Assembly (NCBI GenBank): GCA_016648135.1 | Contig: JADDOH010010114.1 | Coordinates: forward strand, 1-64,000 | DNA length: 64,000 bases | Direction of reading: 5' to 3' | Origin: Agrypnia vestita | Lineage: Eukaryota > Arthropoda > Insecta > Trichoptera > Phryganeidae | Shown: positions 10,463 to 22,980 of the stretch, one piece after another | Layout of the letters: every line of letters begins with the position of its first letter | Position numbering within the stretch: the stretch's first letter is position 1 | Notes under the pieces: model-generated | What the model was told of the DNA's origin: nothing | Databases searched by the model: none | What the model saw: the letters and a program-made list of their open reading frames with translations, nothing else | Made by a program: the position numbers and the translations under genes

Positions 10463-11094
10463 GTAAGACACTCGACCGTATTTCTAAAATAGAAATTGGG
10501 ATCTTTAGATTGTGATCCCAACACTTAACATACGAGAATAAAAAAAAAAAATAAACGAGATATAGGTGTACTGGTGTAGGTACACGTCGGTGTTCGGTGT
10601 TTGTATATTTTCACATATCTCTCTCAAATTAAATACCTTTATTTGCGGTGTCCGTTGTCTGCAATGCTTTTAGAAAAGTGCCTTCTTATCCAGGCGTTAT
10701 GGTCTGACAGAGCTTCAAACCGATTACCGAAGCATCGCAAGCGTAACACAATTTTCATGTTTCGACTAAAATTACATGAAATAAGCACTAATGCTGTATT
10801 CAAAGCATATTGGAAAGAAGATTATTTCATATGCACTTATTAATTTCTTCTCCCACAGCGTCCTGATGTAAAATTATGGCAAAATTGTCATTGTCGCGTT
10901 GGACTTGTATACATATTTTGACGTTTGACCTCATGTCTCATGTCGCATTGCCGCGTTGTTTCCCTCTCTCTCAAGTAGAAACTGAAAGAAACAAATGTTG
11001 TTTATTTTTTATTTACATTTTCGCCTATTAAGTGTTGGGATAACAATCTTAAGATCCCAAATTACTATTTTTAGAATACGGCTGATTGTCTTAC
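10463..11094. mobile_element. Inverted-repeat element with GTAAGAC ends
   Basis: The left arm (10463-10530) runs from GTAAGACACTCGACCGTATT to GATCCCAACACTTAA. The right arm (11030-11094) is its inverted copy, from TTAAGTGTTGGGAT to GATTGTCTTAC. About 500 bp of unrelated AT-rich sequence lies between. No transposase frame; target duplication not evident. Confidence 0.7.
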
Positions 11095-11184
11095 TTTTAT
11101 TTTTGGTCAAAAATATGTGCTACAGGGATGTTATACGGTGGCATGAGCCACAAGACACCCCACGGGTCCTCCAAAATTCCTTTT

Positions 11185-11500
11185 TACTTCCTTTCTTTTA
11201 ATTCGTAGCGTCTGCTTGTCTACTTGTCGTCTTGTCTGTTTATATGACGAAAAACATTTGGATCAATTTTTAACTCTTTTCCCGTAATCCAATCGAGCTG
11301 AAACTTTGCAAGTAGACTCGTGGCGACGATCAAGAAGATTTATCAAATTTTCATTAAAAAATAGTAATTATAATATAATTTTGGATTTTTCAAATTTTTA
11401 ATGTTTTTTTCATACAACTTACATGGTAGGATGGTAGACACGAAACCCGAAAATGAGAAAGAGTATTGTAAAAACTTGGTTTTTATGGGTTATTTTTATT
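11185..11500 (+). mobile_element. Family A repeat, copy 1 (internally deleted)
   Basis: It shares with the other copies the core CCAATCGAGCTGAAACTTTG, then CAGACTCGTGGCGACGATCA, and the 3' end block AAAAACTTGGTTTTTATGGG. It is shorter than the full ~550 bp copies. Confidence 0.75.
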
Positions 11501-12649
11501 TTTTACTCATAATATCGAAAGCTAAATACTAAATCGAATTTCAATAGATTGTAGATTATCATCGCTCTAAATGCGGCAATTCTGTTTATTGACATAGCCA
11601 TTTCACCAAAAGTGTGTTTCATCACTAAACACATTTGAATTGTGAAAATTAGACCTCTAAATCACGCCTTGTACGCGCTAGCCACAGAGGCCACATGCCC
11701 AAAATCATATTGAAATATTAATGCCATAAAATCATCTGTCAAATAAAACCAATTTAATGGATATTATACATGATTTTCTGTATTTTATTTCAAATTAAAG
11801 TTCTCCGTCTTTTAAAAAACACCCTTTATCTTCACAAGATGGTAGAAGCGAAAGCATGAAATCGAGGATTGCAGAGTACTCTACATGTTTTACAATAAGT
11901 TGGCAATTGTAAGAGATGTAGGGAAGTCAGTCGATCATTCTCGAAGTATCGCGAAACGAGACATTATCAACATAAGAGACGACAGGCCCGAATGGCGAAA
12001 AATGCATTTTTGTAACAGAACGCGAAGTCATAGAAGTTAGCGAATAGTGATTAAAGCGAAATAGAAAATTACCTACCTACGTATTTGAGAAATAATCTTT
12101 AATGATCGTGTCCAGTGATATTCGTTAAATAATAAAAATTTAATTAATTCCAAGTTAAGCATTCGCCCCCATAGCCACGATCCTGTTATAATAATAAAAA
12201 TGACAATATTGTTATAATAATAAAAAATATTCTTGCAACATATTCGTCACTGGTCGACTTTAAAGTGCCATGAATAAAAAATCGACGTGTACAGCCAGCG
12301 TTGTGTTCACTTCTGATTATTTGCACGATATTAGCGACTCGTAATAGTGTTATTGGTTTAGCTGAGACTTGAACCACGCAAGACTGCTGAAACGTGCCGA
12401 ATTACATCATCTGTTTCAAACGTCTGTAGGTGTTGGAATTTATATTATTTTTGTTTCGGAAGTCGATGCACCGAGGTATGACTGCTGACTCCATTGGCCC
12501 CAGTCACGACTTGAATGTATACAAGAGGTACAATGTTGCTGAAAGAAAATATGACTCGAAGTTCAAAGTGAACATTCCTCCACGTCTGTAATGATTCAGA
12601 ACAACTAAATAACGGAGGAGTTAAATTCAGGGTTGCGAAAAACCTCATT
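11501..12649. other. Unassigned AT-rich sequence
   Basis: No recognisable coding or repeat structure, apart from a small duplication around GTTATAATAATAAAAA near 12186-12226. Confidence 0.4.
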
Positions 12650-13063
12650 ATTTATTTATTTATCTTATTTTATTAATTACACGGCTTAATAGCCTTTTAC
12701 AACAGGTTTATACATAATTAAAATACAACAAACGATTAAATGTAAAAGAAAAATAAAGGGTATAAATGTAAAAAAGTATATATACATAGTTTAAACATAA
12801 TGAGGTTAGACATATATGTAAAAAAAGTATATATGCAAAAAACGTGTAAAATAGTGATCTCAGAAATTTTTACTCACCGATAATATAGCAATATTAAATT
12901 TGAATAGCCAGGTATATATAAAAAATTTAAGATATTATATAAAAATTTAATATTTTGAAAAGAAATGATCATATAATGATTTTTTAAATTTTGAGAGAGA
13001 TAGATTTAAAATGTCGACATATGTAGGTAGTTCATTGCCCAGTTTGTGCATCCGAGGTATGCT
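12650..13063 (-). pseudogene. LINE 3' end fragment, sister to 53030-53438
   Basis: This ~410 bp block is almost identical to 53030-53438. On the minus strand it encodes the last residues of a LINE protein (L-P-T-Y-V-D-I-L-N-L-S-L-S-K-F-K) and then a 3' UTR with the block AAAAGGCTATTAAGCCGTGT before an AT-rich tail. It is cut off at the 5' side about 67 bp from the hAT element. Confidence 0.7.
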
Positions 13064-13212
13064 ATGTATTATGGTGTATTATTGATGGAATTCGATGAGG
13101 GTACATCATTATCATATTCACAGTAAAAACTAGGGTTGTAACGGAACCTCACATCCACCTCCGCAAACGCTGAACATCCGCAAAATAACTCGACTGACTG
13201 ATCTGCGAAGCA

Positions 13213-13259
13213 TTTCCTATATCCTTTTCATTTGACGATGAAGAGGATATAGGAAATGA
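13213..13259. repeat. Near-perfect hairpin inside the hAT element
   Basis: The arm CATTTCCTATATCC and its complement GGATATAGGAAATG enclose a further partly paired stretch (TTTTCAT against ATGAAGA) and a six-base loop. The stem is about 21 bp with one mismatch. Confidence 0.75.
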
Positions 13260-13364
13260 CAGAAATGTATGCAATAGCAACCTTATCATATAATTATTAA
13301 CAAATGAATATAATAATCAAAACCGGCTACCACTAAACGAAGACCATTTATTATGGTGGAAATA

Positions 13365-13640
13365 TAATACAGGAGGAATTAATGAAAACGCTGGGATTTA
13401 ATAATGGATTTATTGAATACAGATTAATTAATTAAACTAATGTACAACGTCACTTATCACTATTAAATGTAACACTATTCCTTAAATTAAACTGTTTCGC
13501 AAATTTATCACTTGTAAATAGACACTTAATATTCGCTTTGACACTTTATTCACTATTCCCCAGAATATTCCATCCAATTTCCGCACTTATTAATTTCGCT
13601 TCGGTTTATCTCGCTACGTGAGAACTTTCCGGAATCTTCG
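13365..13640 (-). repeat. LTR-like segment (decayed) within the hAT element
   Basis: On the minus strand the order AATATTC, AAGTGATAAA, AATTAATT, GTTTTCATTAATTCCTCC matches the layout of LTR-like copies at 20034-20440, 46990-47730 and 50382-50735. No clear TATA box remains in this copy. Confidence 0.4.
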
Positions 13641-13970
13641 CTGTCGTATTACGGGTGGCCGTCCTGGCAACTCGCGACTCGCGGCTACCTTCGCTTCTGT
13701 TATCGCTGCCAGACGCGCACGGAAAAATAATTCACACCTTACACCCTTGCGTCGAATGTTGTTATCCAGACGTGCCAGTGCTTACTAGCAAGTACTCGTA
13801 CTTTCCAGATTTTTCTGGAAGTTGCAGACGTCACTCGAAAGTTGGAGGTGATTCCGGATCCTTCGGTAGTATTGTGCCAACTTCAAACAACTGTCACTTT
13901 GACAGAAGTGCGCGATTCTTTTTTAGCCTCGGTACAATACTAAATTTCAAGCATTTGATTTTTCCGATTC

Positions 13971-14052
13971 CTTAGAGTCTACGATACTCTGAGTACTCTA
14001 CATGCGGCTAGACCGCCTAATCTACTGCTACAAGTGCATCAGCTCTATAGCT
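13971..14052. mobile_element. Short relative of the 7915-8233 MITE
   Basis: The left end TTAGAGTCTACGATACTC and the right end CAGCTCTATAGCT match the ends of 7915-8233 with the interior reduced to about 80 bp. Confidence 0.5.
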
Positions 14053-14435
14053 TTGACACTTTTACTAAATACTTATTATCTATACATCATAAGTTGATTT
14101 ATTGACATGAATTCGGATGGGTAAAAAAGTCTAATAAAAAACCCATCGCGCGCGTTTATTTATCACACTCGCCAAGGCCAGTTCCAAGCGAGGAACTGTT
14201 TAGTGGAGCCGGTTTTATTTACGAATGTTTAAGAAATCGCTTAGAAAGTAAGCTGCGAAACTGTTTATTAACGAAATTAATTTTGATTACTAATATGTAC
14301 ATTTTTTTCTTTAATAATTTTTTTTTCTTTACTAACCGCCTCTGTTAACTTCCGCTTCCGCGGAGGCCCAGCTCTAAACTTCCGCCTTAGCCTCCGCCTC
14401 CGCTAAAAGGGCTCCGTTACAACACTAGTAAAAAC

Positions 14436-16090
14436 TAAAAATATTTATAAAAATATTAATATTTTTGTATGTATGTAAATATTGGTAAATGAATGCAAAA
14501 TGATTTGTTTTTTTTGTTCATCTATATGTATAAATCGTTTACTTATCCACATTTCATAAAAAAACTGTTAGACTGCTACAAAATTACACTTACATTCAGC
14601 ACCGTGCCCTAGGACCAGTTAAGTGGCAGTTCCAGCAAAAAATAACGTCCAAGATGTATTTAATATTAAAATATATAATTATGTACTCTAGGAAAATAAA
14701 ATATAATAAAATTGGCGTTAACATCGTAGAAATTTTTCACGATGATCATTAAAATGGAAGGAATATAACTATGTTTTCTCTACTTGAGTTTAATTAAATA
14801 TTATATCCAGGGTAGAAGTGGGTGTTAGTGATTATTTAGAAATTTATTTGTTTCAATGTTTCTTTAAATTCTAAACGATTTCCATGATCCAAATCGAAAT
14901 CATTTAATAATAAAAAAATATTGACAAAATCGGATTGTCAAAAGATTCTTTTGCCCTCCTGTAAAGTTCGAAATAATCGCTAACGCCCCTTTGTCTTTCT
15001 TCCCTTGATATATTTTTATAGATTTGAGAGAGACAGAAATGATCTTTAGTAGACAAATGAACGATTTCAAATTACCAATCCTACTTCCCCCCCCACCTTT
15101 CCTTGTCAACGATATATTTTGCTAGCCAAATAAACGTTCAACGAACGTTTGAAAATCAAAAGTTTAAATGAACGATTGAAAGTGAACACCTCACTTGGAT
15201 GAACGATACTTCAGTCAACTGAACTTAAATTCCTATTGCGTATTTTTTTTTATTTACTTCAAAAAATCCTTGTTTACAAATAAAGGTACTTAATACTAAT
15301 TTAACAATAAAATATAAGATAAATTACACATTTTTTTTTGTTAAATTTGTGTATTATGCCACTCTACTAGGCTACGCCTGTCCCAGAGTGGCATTATAGA
15401 ACACAATTATAATATTTTTTTGAATTCGTCAGTAATATTTATTTTCATAAGGTAGTAATTATGTATCTACAAAGTATCAAGTGCAATGTTAGTGAAAGTT
15501 GAGTGAGTCATAAGTGTAAATATGTGTAGAATAATTGTCTAATGTAAAAAGGGTTAAAGGTTTGTTTAAGATTATTTTTTATTTTCCTTAATTAATTTAT
15601 TTATTTATATAGGTATGTATTTTTATTTGTAAACATTATTATGCAATGATGTTTTTCCTTCCTATAAAGAATAGACTGCCATCTCTGAGCATAAATTCAT
15701 GTATTAACAGAACAGAAATCGTCTTCCATGATGGCGCCATCTTTGGGCACACTTTGATTCTCATTCCTTAGCTGTCTATAAACCAGAAATGGCCTTCTAG
15801 GGCCATCTATGGGATTTTGGTAGGATTAAAATATGTAGGCGATTTAATTACATAATTTAGAAAATAAATTAACGGAGTGTTGTGGCGTCCCTGGTTCCAG
15901 CGCGAAGTGTTGAAGCAATCCTGTATGCACGCTTCTAAAAATACTCTCTTCCCGTACGCCCGGCCTCCACGTGGTCCCGGCCGTGGGGAGAACATTCTTC
16001 CTGATTGACTCGATCGTTATTTAATTCTTACAATTTCAATTTGGAAATATTATTTACAGTAAAAAAATGTTCAAATATTATTTAGTCAAT
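14436..16090. other. Unassigned AT-rich sequence
   Basis: Small frames at 14900-15109 and 15807-15995 (minus) have no recognised domain. CCATCTATGG- and CCATCTTTGG-like words near 15680-15810 resemble the repeat that follows. Confidence 0.35.
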
Positions 16091-16099
16091 ATTTCGGCC

Positions 16100-16520
16100 G
16101 CGAGTTGAAGATGTGAGAACGGCGCTATCTAGCGCTAGTGACGGACGTTGTTACAAGGACGATTACAATATTTTTTGCTTCATGAACGTCACTATAATTC
16201 ATGCCTCATTGTTAGCGTCATCTGGTAGCGTTGGTGTTATAGAGAAATGCGCTCTTTCATGCATTTTATACCTCCCCTTAATTATTTGTGCCACCTGCGT
16301 TAGTGACGGATATTGTTACATATAGTATTATACGTTGTTGGCTTTTTATACCTCTAGTGACTGACATTATGATATAGAAATTTATAATTTTTTTTGCTTT
16401 GTGTACCTCATTATTAATTTATATCCCATCAATGATTGCGCCATCTGGTAACGAAAGTTACTGACGGACTCTTTTACACAGAGTATTATGTATTTTGATT
16501 TTCCTTTCGCAGAAAATCAT
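16100..16520 (+). repeat. Degenerate tandem repeat, period about 160 bp, three units
   Basis: The landmark TAGTGACGGACGTTGTTACA at 16136 recurs as TAGTGACGGATATTGTTACA at 16301 and as TACTGACGGACTCTTTTACA at about 16459. A second landmark (GCGTCATCTGGTAGCG / GCGCCATCTGGTAACG) also recurs. Two more degenerate units lie at 58540-58720. Confidence 0.7.
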
Positions 16521-19500
16521 GCACTATGACTAGCTCGCACGGATATTAATCTACCATCAGTATTTTAACTATCGCTCAATTGTTGCTTACGCTGCATTAT
16601 CTTAATTTAAGTATCATGTCGCTAATATTAACATTAACACAACAACAACACTGACCCACACACCTGCACCTAATTTTGTCAACTAGACATGATTGCAACA
16701 TGGAATTGGGTCAAGTATGCACATCAAAGGCCTCCAAACAGTTCGTAGCAACTGAAACAGATAGGGTCAACGTTAACATCCATGCGTGTGATACTTTGAC
16801 TGTAAACACTTGAATCCAGGAATTGTGGGTAATTCCCATGACGATTTTACTTCCAATGGTCACTGGATGCTGTGTGCCTCATTCCTCTTCTGCAGCAGGG
16901 GCTTGGTGAGCATCGCCTCGCACATACACCATCACGGCGTCTGTTTTTAAATTCCAGAGCGTAACTATTACGCAACGATAATAAATGCAGCCGGCAAGAA
17001 CGCGAAATACGAGACTATTCTGTAAGAATGAAAATGATTCAGAATAGCTCCGAGAATTGCACAAGCTTGAAAATGGTTTCAAGCCTGTGAGCCATTACAC
17101 ACACATACACACAAAGCGAGCAATATCAATTGCACACCGCAGACATCAGTTATGGGGATAAGTCCAAGACTCTTACATCACCTCTTGAACTCTACCAAGC
17201 ATCCTTGGAGTACATGGTTCCATAGTATGAGTGGTGAAAATTAAGGAGAAAAACTGGCAGGAAGGAACCAAACTTTGATTCTTCATAGCTGGAAACTCTG
17301 CCAGTCATATTTATAACACAAAATGTAATATCTTATTGTTGGACCTCAGTCAGCTTAAAGGGTCATCAAAATCGGTGGTCATGCTTCCGAAGTTTGCCTA
17401 TTTCAAGGTTATTTAAGTCATGATATATTCTATAATTTCTATTCACTTTCTATAACCTTATTGTGTTGGTTTTGTGTTAATGAATACCAGAACTTTTTGT
17501 CTTTTATGAGAGTAGAAGAACATGCTTTTTTCAAAACGTCTGCAAACCCCTTTTTTCCTGTCGCTGTGAAGAAAATTGAGGCCAGATCCAAGATGACGGC
17601 AGTTCAAATTGAAATAAAAATTATACATTAAAAAAAGGATATTGCTAAAACTCCACTTTAAAAATATAGAGTTATCATTACCAGAAGCGAAATCTACGTA
17701 TACTATTTCATGAGAAGAATATATCTCTACCATATATGTATATAAAACTTTTAAAAATGTTGCATTGTGTAGAGTGATTCCTTAAACAAGCTTATATAGT
17801 AGTATAAAAATGTATCTCATATAAATAGCTTCGTCTAGACATTTCGAAAAAATCGATTCTTAAATTTTTACATTTTCTTAAAGCTTGATGTCTTAAGAAT
17901 GTCTGGTGAAAATTTCAAGCAAAAATTTTAAAAAATAACAAAGTTTAGCTGATAATAGTGGTATGCCTTTGTTGATTACGCGTCGCGCCACACGGCGGCG
18001 TGCCACACGCAGGTAGCTGCTAGTCGGGCCCTTTAAAATTGAAACGTTAGACCTGTTTCTATTGTATTTGTGAAGAGTGCTCGATGATATGGGTATTCTA
18101 AGCAAGGTGGAGGACTTATATTATGGACCTGGAATCGATGATTTTATGTAAGTTGAAAAATTTCGCGATTTATTCGTTGCTCAATTTTCAAATACGTTTT
18201 ACTCGAAACCGTGCTTTGAAAATCGGTGACCAAAATATCTCGGCAACCACTGAACCGATCAAATTGAAATTACTAGTGGATATTCTATACATAATTATCT
18301 AGTCTTTGCTGTAGGATTTTTTTTAATGGCTCAGTTTTTTTATCGGCATAATAAACCTGAAGGTTTTAAAATTTAAAATTTTGTCATAAATATTTTGTTT
18401 TTTATTCAGATGAAATGGGAGTGGTCACCACAGAGGACCTTTATTTTCGGCAGTAGACAGAACCCAAAAATTTTCCGACAATGTTTAATATTTTTTAATA
18501 TTTTTTTTACGTATTCATAAAAGTATGTACTTTCATGTATACATGATGCCAATACCATAATTCATATAGGTTTCCATAAAATAATTCACAAAAATTGCCC
18601 ATTTTCGCGCTTCGCAGGTAGGTATTCCCCCTTAAAAAATAAAAATTGTTTTGAGCTAAAACTGGTGAGATTATCTATGGTAATAAAATAAAAATTGTCA
18701 AGACACTATTTATAGGTAATTTCATGTGGAATGTCTCAAAATCATTTCATTAGTCTTACCATTTTGTAAAAAACATGGTAACCTTTAACATCATTTAATA
18801 AGTCTTTATATTATAGGTACTTAAATATCTCTGTAGAAGAATATTTCAGGATCATTAACAAAAATATAAATAAATAAGAATACATACAGTCTATATCCAT
18901 TCCATTTTTACGACTTCCAGGATTAGCTTCTTTGTGGTAGTCATCCATACGACAGATAGAGAAATCTGTGGCGGTCCAGAGCCGTCTCGATTCTAGCCGC
19001 ATGCGCCAAGTCGGTAGCCACCAATCAAAGCTCGGTATGGCTAACCAGGTCCCGGCCTCTTACACGTAGCACCACTCTGTCGCCGGCCGCCGTAGCAAAA
19101 CAAGTAATATTCCTGTACGCAACCCCACCAGCAAAATGTTACAAGTACCACAGTTATCATTTGCGCTCTGTATCCATCCGCTCTTTCCTGCCTCTGCTGA
19201 TTCATCACACACACACTGCGCGACACTCGCACAATTCACACCGCGTGCCGACATGAGAGGATACCTTTGGATACCAACGGCTGAAAATCTGGTTAGAATC
19301 CTGGTTTTCTTCTTAAAGAAAAATCGTTAATGTCATATAAAATAACTTCAAATTTATTTCGCATATCCTCTAGTATTTCAAACCGAGCCATAAAGTCCTC
19401 GTCTTATCTAGCCATCCTCTCCCAACACACAACCCTCCAAAAATCCACACAAAATTCTTTTCCCATTTCATATTTTAATATTTCTTTGTACATACCAGTA

Positions 19501-20033
19501 AAATCTTCTAAAGCAGGCAGCATCGGTACACTTACGGGTAGTTAATTTAATTCGAAGGGTGAAAAATCTGCAATTTCGTCTGCTTCATTGTTACCTCCTT
19601 CGATCGGCGTCATCAGGACACGTCGGGGTGCTCAGGGGGCGGGTGCGACCCTCAAGTGCCGGCGACCAGACACCCGACACCGCCTTATTGTTCCACTAAC
19701 AATGAGGGCTTGTTGGTTTAGGGTTAACCACATCCTGATGGAGAGATATCCGATCATTTGTCTCGTAAGCAGCACCGGAAATTGGGAGATAAAATGCTTG
19801 TGCGTGTGTTGGTTTACATTAGGCAATGTGAGTGTATTGGCTGCGTTCGTTCGATATCGCCATTTTATGTAACATTTATTATGCGATATAAAAAGAGTGT
19901 CACGTGCGAAATTGGGCGGTCGGCGATGGGTGGTGGATCACTTTCAGGTGGGGTGAATTGTATTAATTTCCTGCAATTGATATCGCGTCAATTGGCGAAT
20001 AAGTTAACGAAGTACATTAAACCTTAATAATAC
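16521..20033. other. Unassigned, with two GC-richer patches
   Basis: Patches at about 18900-19270 and 19580-19760 are richer in GC and have several overlapping short frames on both strands, none with a recognisable domain. They could be conserved non-coding or old repeat sequence. The rest is AT-rich and shows no repeat boundary I can define. Confidence 0.35.
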
Positions 20034-20440
20034 TGTAATGGGACATTGCTGTGAGAGGCAAATAAAAACACTGAATCAAATTGAACTTTTGTTTATTACG
20101 CAAAATGTCACTGGACACGAGTTAAATCGAAGTACCGTTCTAAAATTTATAGTCATAAAATGTTTCTAGAATGTCACACACGAATTATTACACTAATTCT
20201 TAATTCGCTTTCATTAACGCTGTTTATATCGCTTAGATCACTTCTAGTAAACTCCGTTCAATATTCGCATGAAGAAAAACTTATTGCCCCGGTAGGAGCT
20301 TTCTTTATTCACTCTGGCTGGAATATATGCTGTTCACGCTGCACTGCGCTCCGTTGCTAATATCGCGTTGGTCAACCGTCACAAATGACTGAACCCGAGT
20401 TGTGATACGCCATTGTTTTTATAAGTAAATTCCTTCGAGA
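20034..20440 (-). promoter_or_regulatory. LTR-like repeat with TATA box and initiator
   Basis: On the minus strand a TATAAAA box (first T at 20423) is followed 33 bp later by an initiator-like TTCAGTCATTTGTGACGG. The blocks AACGGAGTTTACTAGAAG, TGACTATAAA and ATTTAACTCGTGTCCAGTGA then follow in the same order as in 50382-50735. It ends near a CATTACA. The arrangement resembles the promoter, R and U5 parts of a retroelement LTR; no internal coding region adjoins it. Confidence 0.55.
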
Positions 20441-20535
20441 TTTTCAAGAGACTTGATACAGAGATTACGAGAGACTTGTGGAGTGTTCTAAACGACTTCA
20501 AAGTATTCTATGATTTTAGTATGTAAGAGTTTTTT

Positions 20536-20618
20536 GTGTGTAAAGCGCCCTTGAGGTGAAATTTTCACAAAAATGGCGCTATATAAATAATCCAATATTA
20601 TTATTATTATTATTATCA
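20536..20618 (+). repeat. LINE/SINE 3' tail with hairpin and (ATT)n
   Basis: The segment TGTAAAGCGCCCTTGAGG, an AT stretch, AATGGCGCTATATAAATAA and a (TTA)n run match 50140-50205. The GCGCC and GGCGC words can pair, giving the small 3' hairpin known from several LINE and SINE tails. Confidence 0.65.
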
Positions 20619-20879
20619 TAGTGCGTCTAAGAATATTATGGAATGTTAGAGAAAATTCGATCGTATTTTTGTCTGTATTCAGTAGGTTCCCCAACTCGGG
20701 TTTCTCGCAGCGAAGAACAAAATAAAACACTCGTAATTAATTCTAAACATTTAATTAATACAAATTACTGGACATAAATTTTAGCTAAAATTTCTTCTTG
20801 TAGTACCATATATTACCAGAGGTCAGCGATCATGTTAGTAATGTATCCATTATCTCAGTCTAGTTATGTTATTGATATA

Positions 20880-21150
20880 TTTGGCGTTAACGTTGTAGGG
20901 ATTGTTCATGATATGTATGTGATAAATAAAACGAATGTTTTATATGAACCGTACATTTTACTGAGAAGCAAATATCGACATTACGCTGAAGTCTTATTCA
21001 GCTTCATCAAGAGAGCGTCCTATCACGGCGGAGGTGTAGGCCGAACTGATCATTTCTTCTGAGGCCGTAAATTATATGCACTTTGCTGTGGAGTGTTCAC
21101 TTTTTCTACGATAGAGGTCGCCAGTGTGCAACTTGTACTTATTACCAATA
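20880..21150 (-). repeat. Element end related to 55150-55330, with degenerate hammerhead-like motif
   Basis: The layout (ATGAACCGTA, a block complementary to CTTGATGAAGCTGAAT...TTCAGCGTAATGTC at 20977-21011, then GCGGAGGTGTA) parallels 55190-55290. The catalytic-core-like bases are mutated here. Confidence 0.5.
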
Positions 21151-21345
21151 TGAGCCTATAGAGTCACATCTCAAAGGTCTTAACTTAACGGATTAATTAT
21201 TGGTTTAGTGTCCATGCCCCCACTCCATGTAAGAGAATAGCGAAAATATATTACCTTACCATACGTATTCTTAGTTGTAAGCTTAGGTTACGGTTAGAAA
21301 ATGAAGGTCTCATTCTGAGAATCGAACTTCTTGTCATCTCTATTA
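21150..21345 (-). pseudogene. LINE reverse-transcriptase fragment, sister of 6840-7275
   Basis: The sequence around GGTTTAGTGTCCATGCCCCC and GTAAGAGAATAGCGAAAATA repeats the 7078-7150 segment with substitutions. On the minus strand it covers the L-L-Y-G-x-E-x-W-T-L region. Several stops are present. Confidence 0.55.
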
Positions 21346-22069
21346 GAGCTCTTACTTCTTGAGATGGTTCCATTTCTCATACACCTGTGTATTGTTAAAT
21401 ATTGAAGTTCACTAATGTCGTTGTTTTTTTTTCCAAATTTTCCAAATAATTAATCATGTTTTTCAAAAAATAAAAAAATAGTTACATTTTATTTTACTTT
21501 ATGACTCATCTAATTTCATCTTGCTAGATATGTACCTATTTAAAGAACAACTCTCTATACTTGACTCAAAACTCGATTTTATTGATTCATTCAGTTGTTC
21601 TTTTCTTTGTTAAGCGGAATATCAAAGTACTTAAATATTAAGAAAAGAAACCAAGAATGTTCAAGGAGAAAATGTACACTAAGTGACCAAAAATAATATG
21701 CAATGAAATTTTATTGACCACAAGATTTTTTAAAAACAGAAAAAGCCTTCAATCTCACAGAGAACATCATAAAAACCAAGTGAGACAGATTATTTTTTAC
21801 ATATGATGCTAATTGTTTTAACTTAACGCGTGCGACGGAAACGCATTTAAATATAACAAAATGGTTAAAATTCCGAGTGAAATTTTGTACTGGTCCATTA
21901 AGGATATTTCTGTCAGCATCTTTCCAGATAACGCCGGGAGTACGTTCCCAGGACATCCTGGAGACATTAGCTCCCGAATGGTGGGGACGGTATTACACAG
22001 TGGGTAGCTTTATCTACCTGATCACACTGCGAAAAACACCCCTAAAATAATAAGAAAATGTGATATTAC

Positions 22070-22608
22070 TACTCCCTTTATATTAACTCGTGGCGTATGC
22101 TTGCTTGCTTGCCTTCGAAAAAATTTTGGATCGATTTTTGACCCTTTTCCCGTGATCCAATCGAGCTGAAACTTTGCCAGCAGACTCGTGGCGACGATCA
22201 AGAAGATCTTACAAATTTTCGTTAAAAAATAATAATAATTATAGTATAATTTTGGATTTTTAGAAATTTTAATGATTTTTTCAAATTGGAATCATTACAA
22301 AAGCTACCAACGGCGGCCCGATAATGTCACGGAATATTTAAAATTTGAATTACTCCGTCGGTAGGTATAATAGGTACTTCACTACGAATTTCGAAAATTT
22401 ATTTCAATCGGTTCACGGATGACAGCACACTTTGGTTTTTTGGGAAGAAATCAAATAATAAAGAGATATTTTTAGAGATTTTTGACATAGATATTTGTCT
22501 AGACGTGTTTCATTTTCAGTCAATCAACTATTTAATTACATGATGGTAAGCTTAATTTACAAAGAAAGGGAGTTATATAAAAACTTGGTTTTTATGGGTC
22601 AGTTTTTT
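22070..22608 (+). mobile_element. Family A repeat, copy 2
   Basis: It starts TACTCCCTTTATATTAACTC and ends AAAAACTTGGTTTTTATGGG. The interior holds CCAATCGAGCTGAAACTTTG and the distal block GAATTACTCCGTCGGTA. No coding capacity is shared between copies. Confidence 0.82.
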
Positions 22609-22904
22609 ATAATATGGATGCTTTGCAATCATCAACAATATTCTCTCTTTTACGGAAGGTTAAAGTGCGATTATTAAGAAAAAATAGCAAACAGACTACC
22701 TACAAGCAAAGCACGGGGAAAAATGTTAGAATTTGAGAGAAAAAATTGGAGAGGCGCGTACTCGTGTACGCGCGTTAGAAGTTATATGTTATTCTTTGGC
22801 GTGATTGTAATGGTTGATATTTAGATATTGGTTAAAAATGTACAGGTAGTATACAATTATACGATGTCCATGGCGATGATGAATATAATTGATAAAACTC
22901 TAAT

Positions 22905-22980
22905 GTAGAAAGGATGGAAGGGTATGAAAGAGGCCTACATCCAGCAGTGGAGAGAGGAAGCTGAAGAAGAAGAAGAATAT
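22905..22980 (+). pseudogene. RTE-like LINE 3' end with (GAA)n tail
   Basis: The block GAGGCCTACATCCAGCAGTG is shared exactly with the antisense copy at 38909-39225, where it encodes E-A-Y-I-Q-Q-W, a widespread C-terminal signature of RTE-type LINE proteins. A GAAGAAGAAGAA tail follows. Confidence 0.7.

Larger units (their letters stand above)
13131..14427. mobile_element. hAT-type non-autonomous element with 8 bp target duplication
   Basis: The ends are inverted: TAGGGTTGTAACGGAACC on the left and, on the other strand at the right, TAGTGTTGTAACGGAGCC. The flanks carry a perfect 8 bp duplication, GTAAAAAC, at 13123-13130 and 14428-14435, which is diagnostic of hAT transposition. The 1297 bp interior has no recognisable transposase (the 106-codon frame at 13655-13975 has no hAT motif). 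It holds a hairpin, an LTR-like segment and a small MITE. Confidence 0.88.

Noticed and set aside
22070..22608. Family A as a TA-flanked Tc1/mariner MITE with ACTCCCTTT ends
   Set aside because: Similarity among copies continues about 35 bp beyond the AAAGGGAG end to ATGGGTTAC, so those inverted words are not the true borders.
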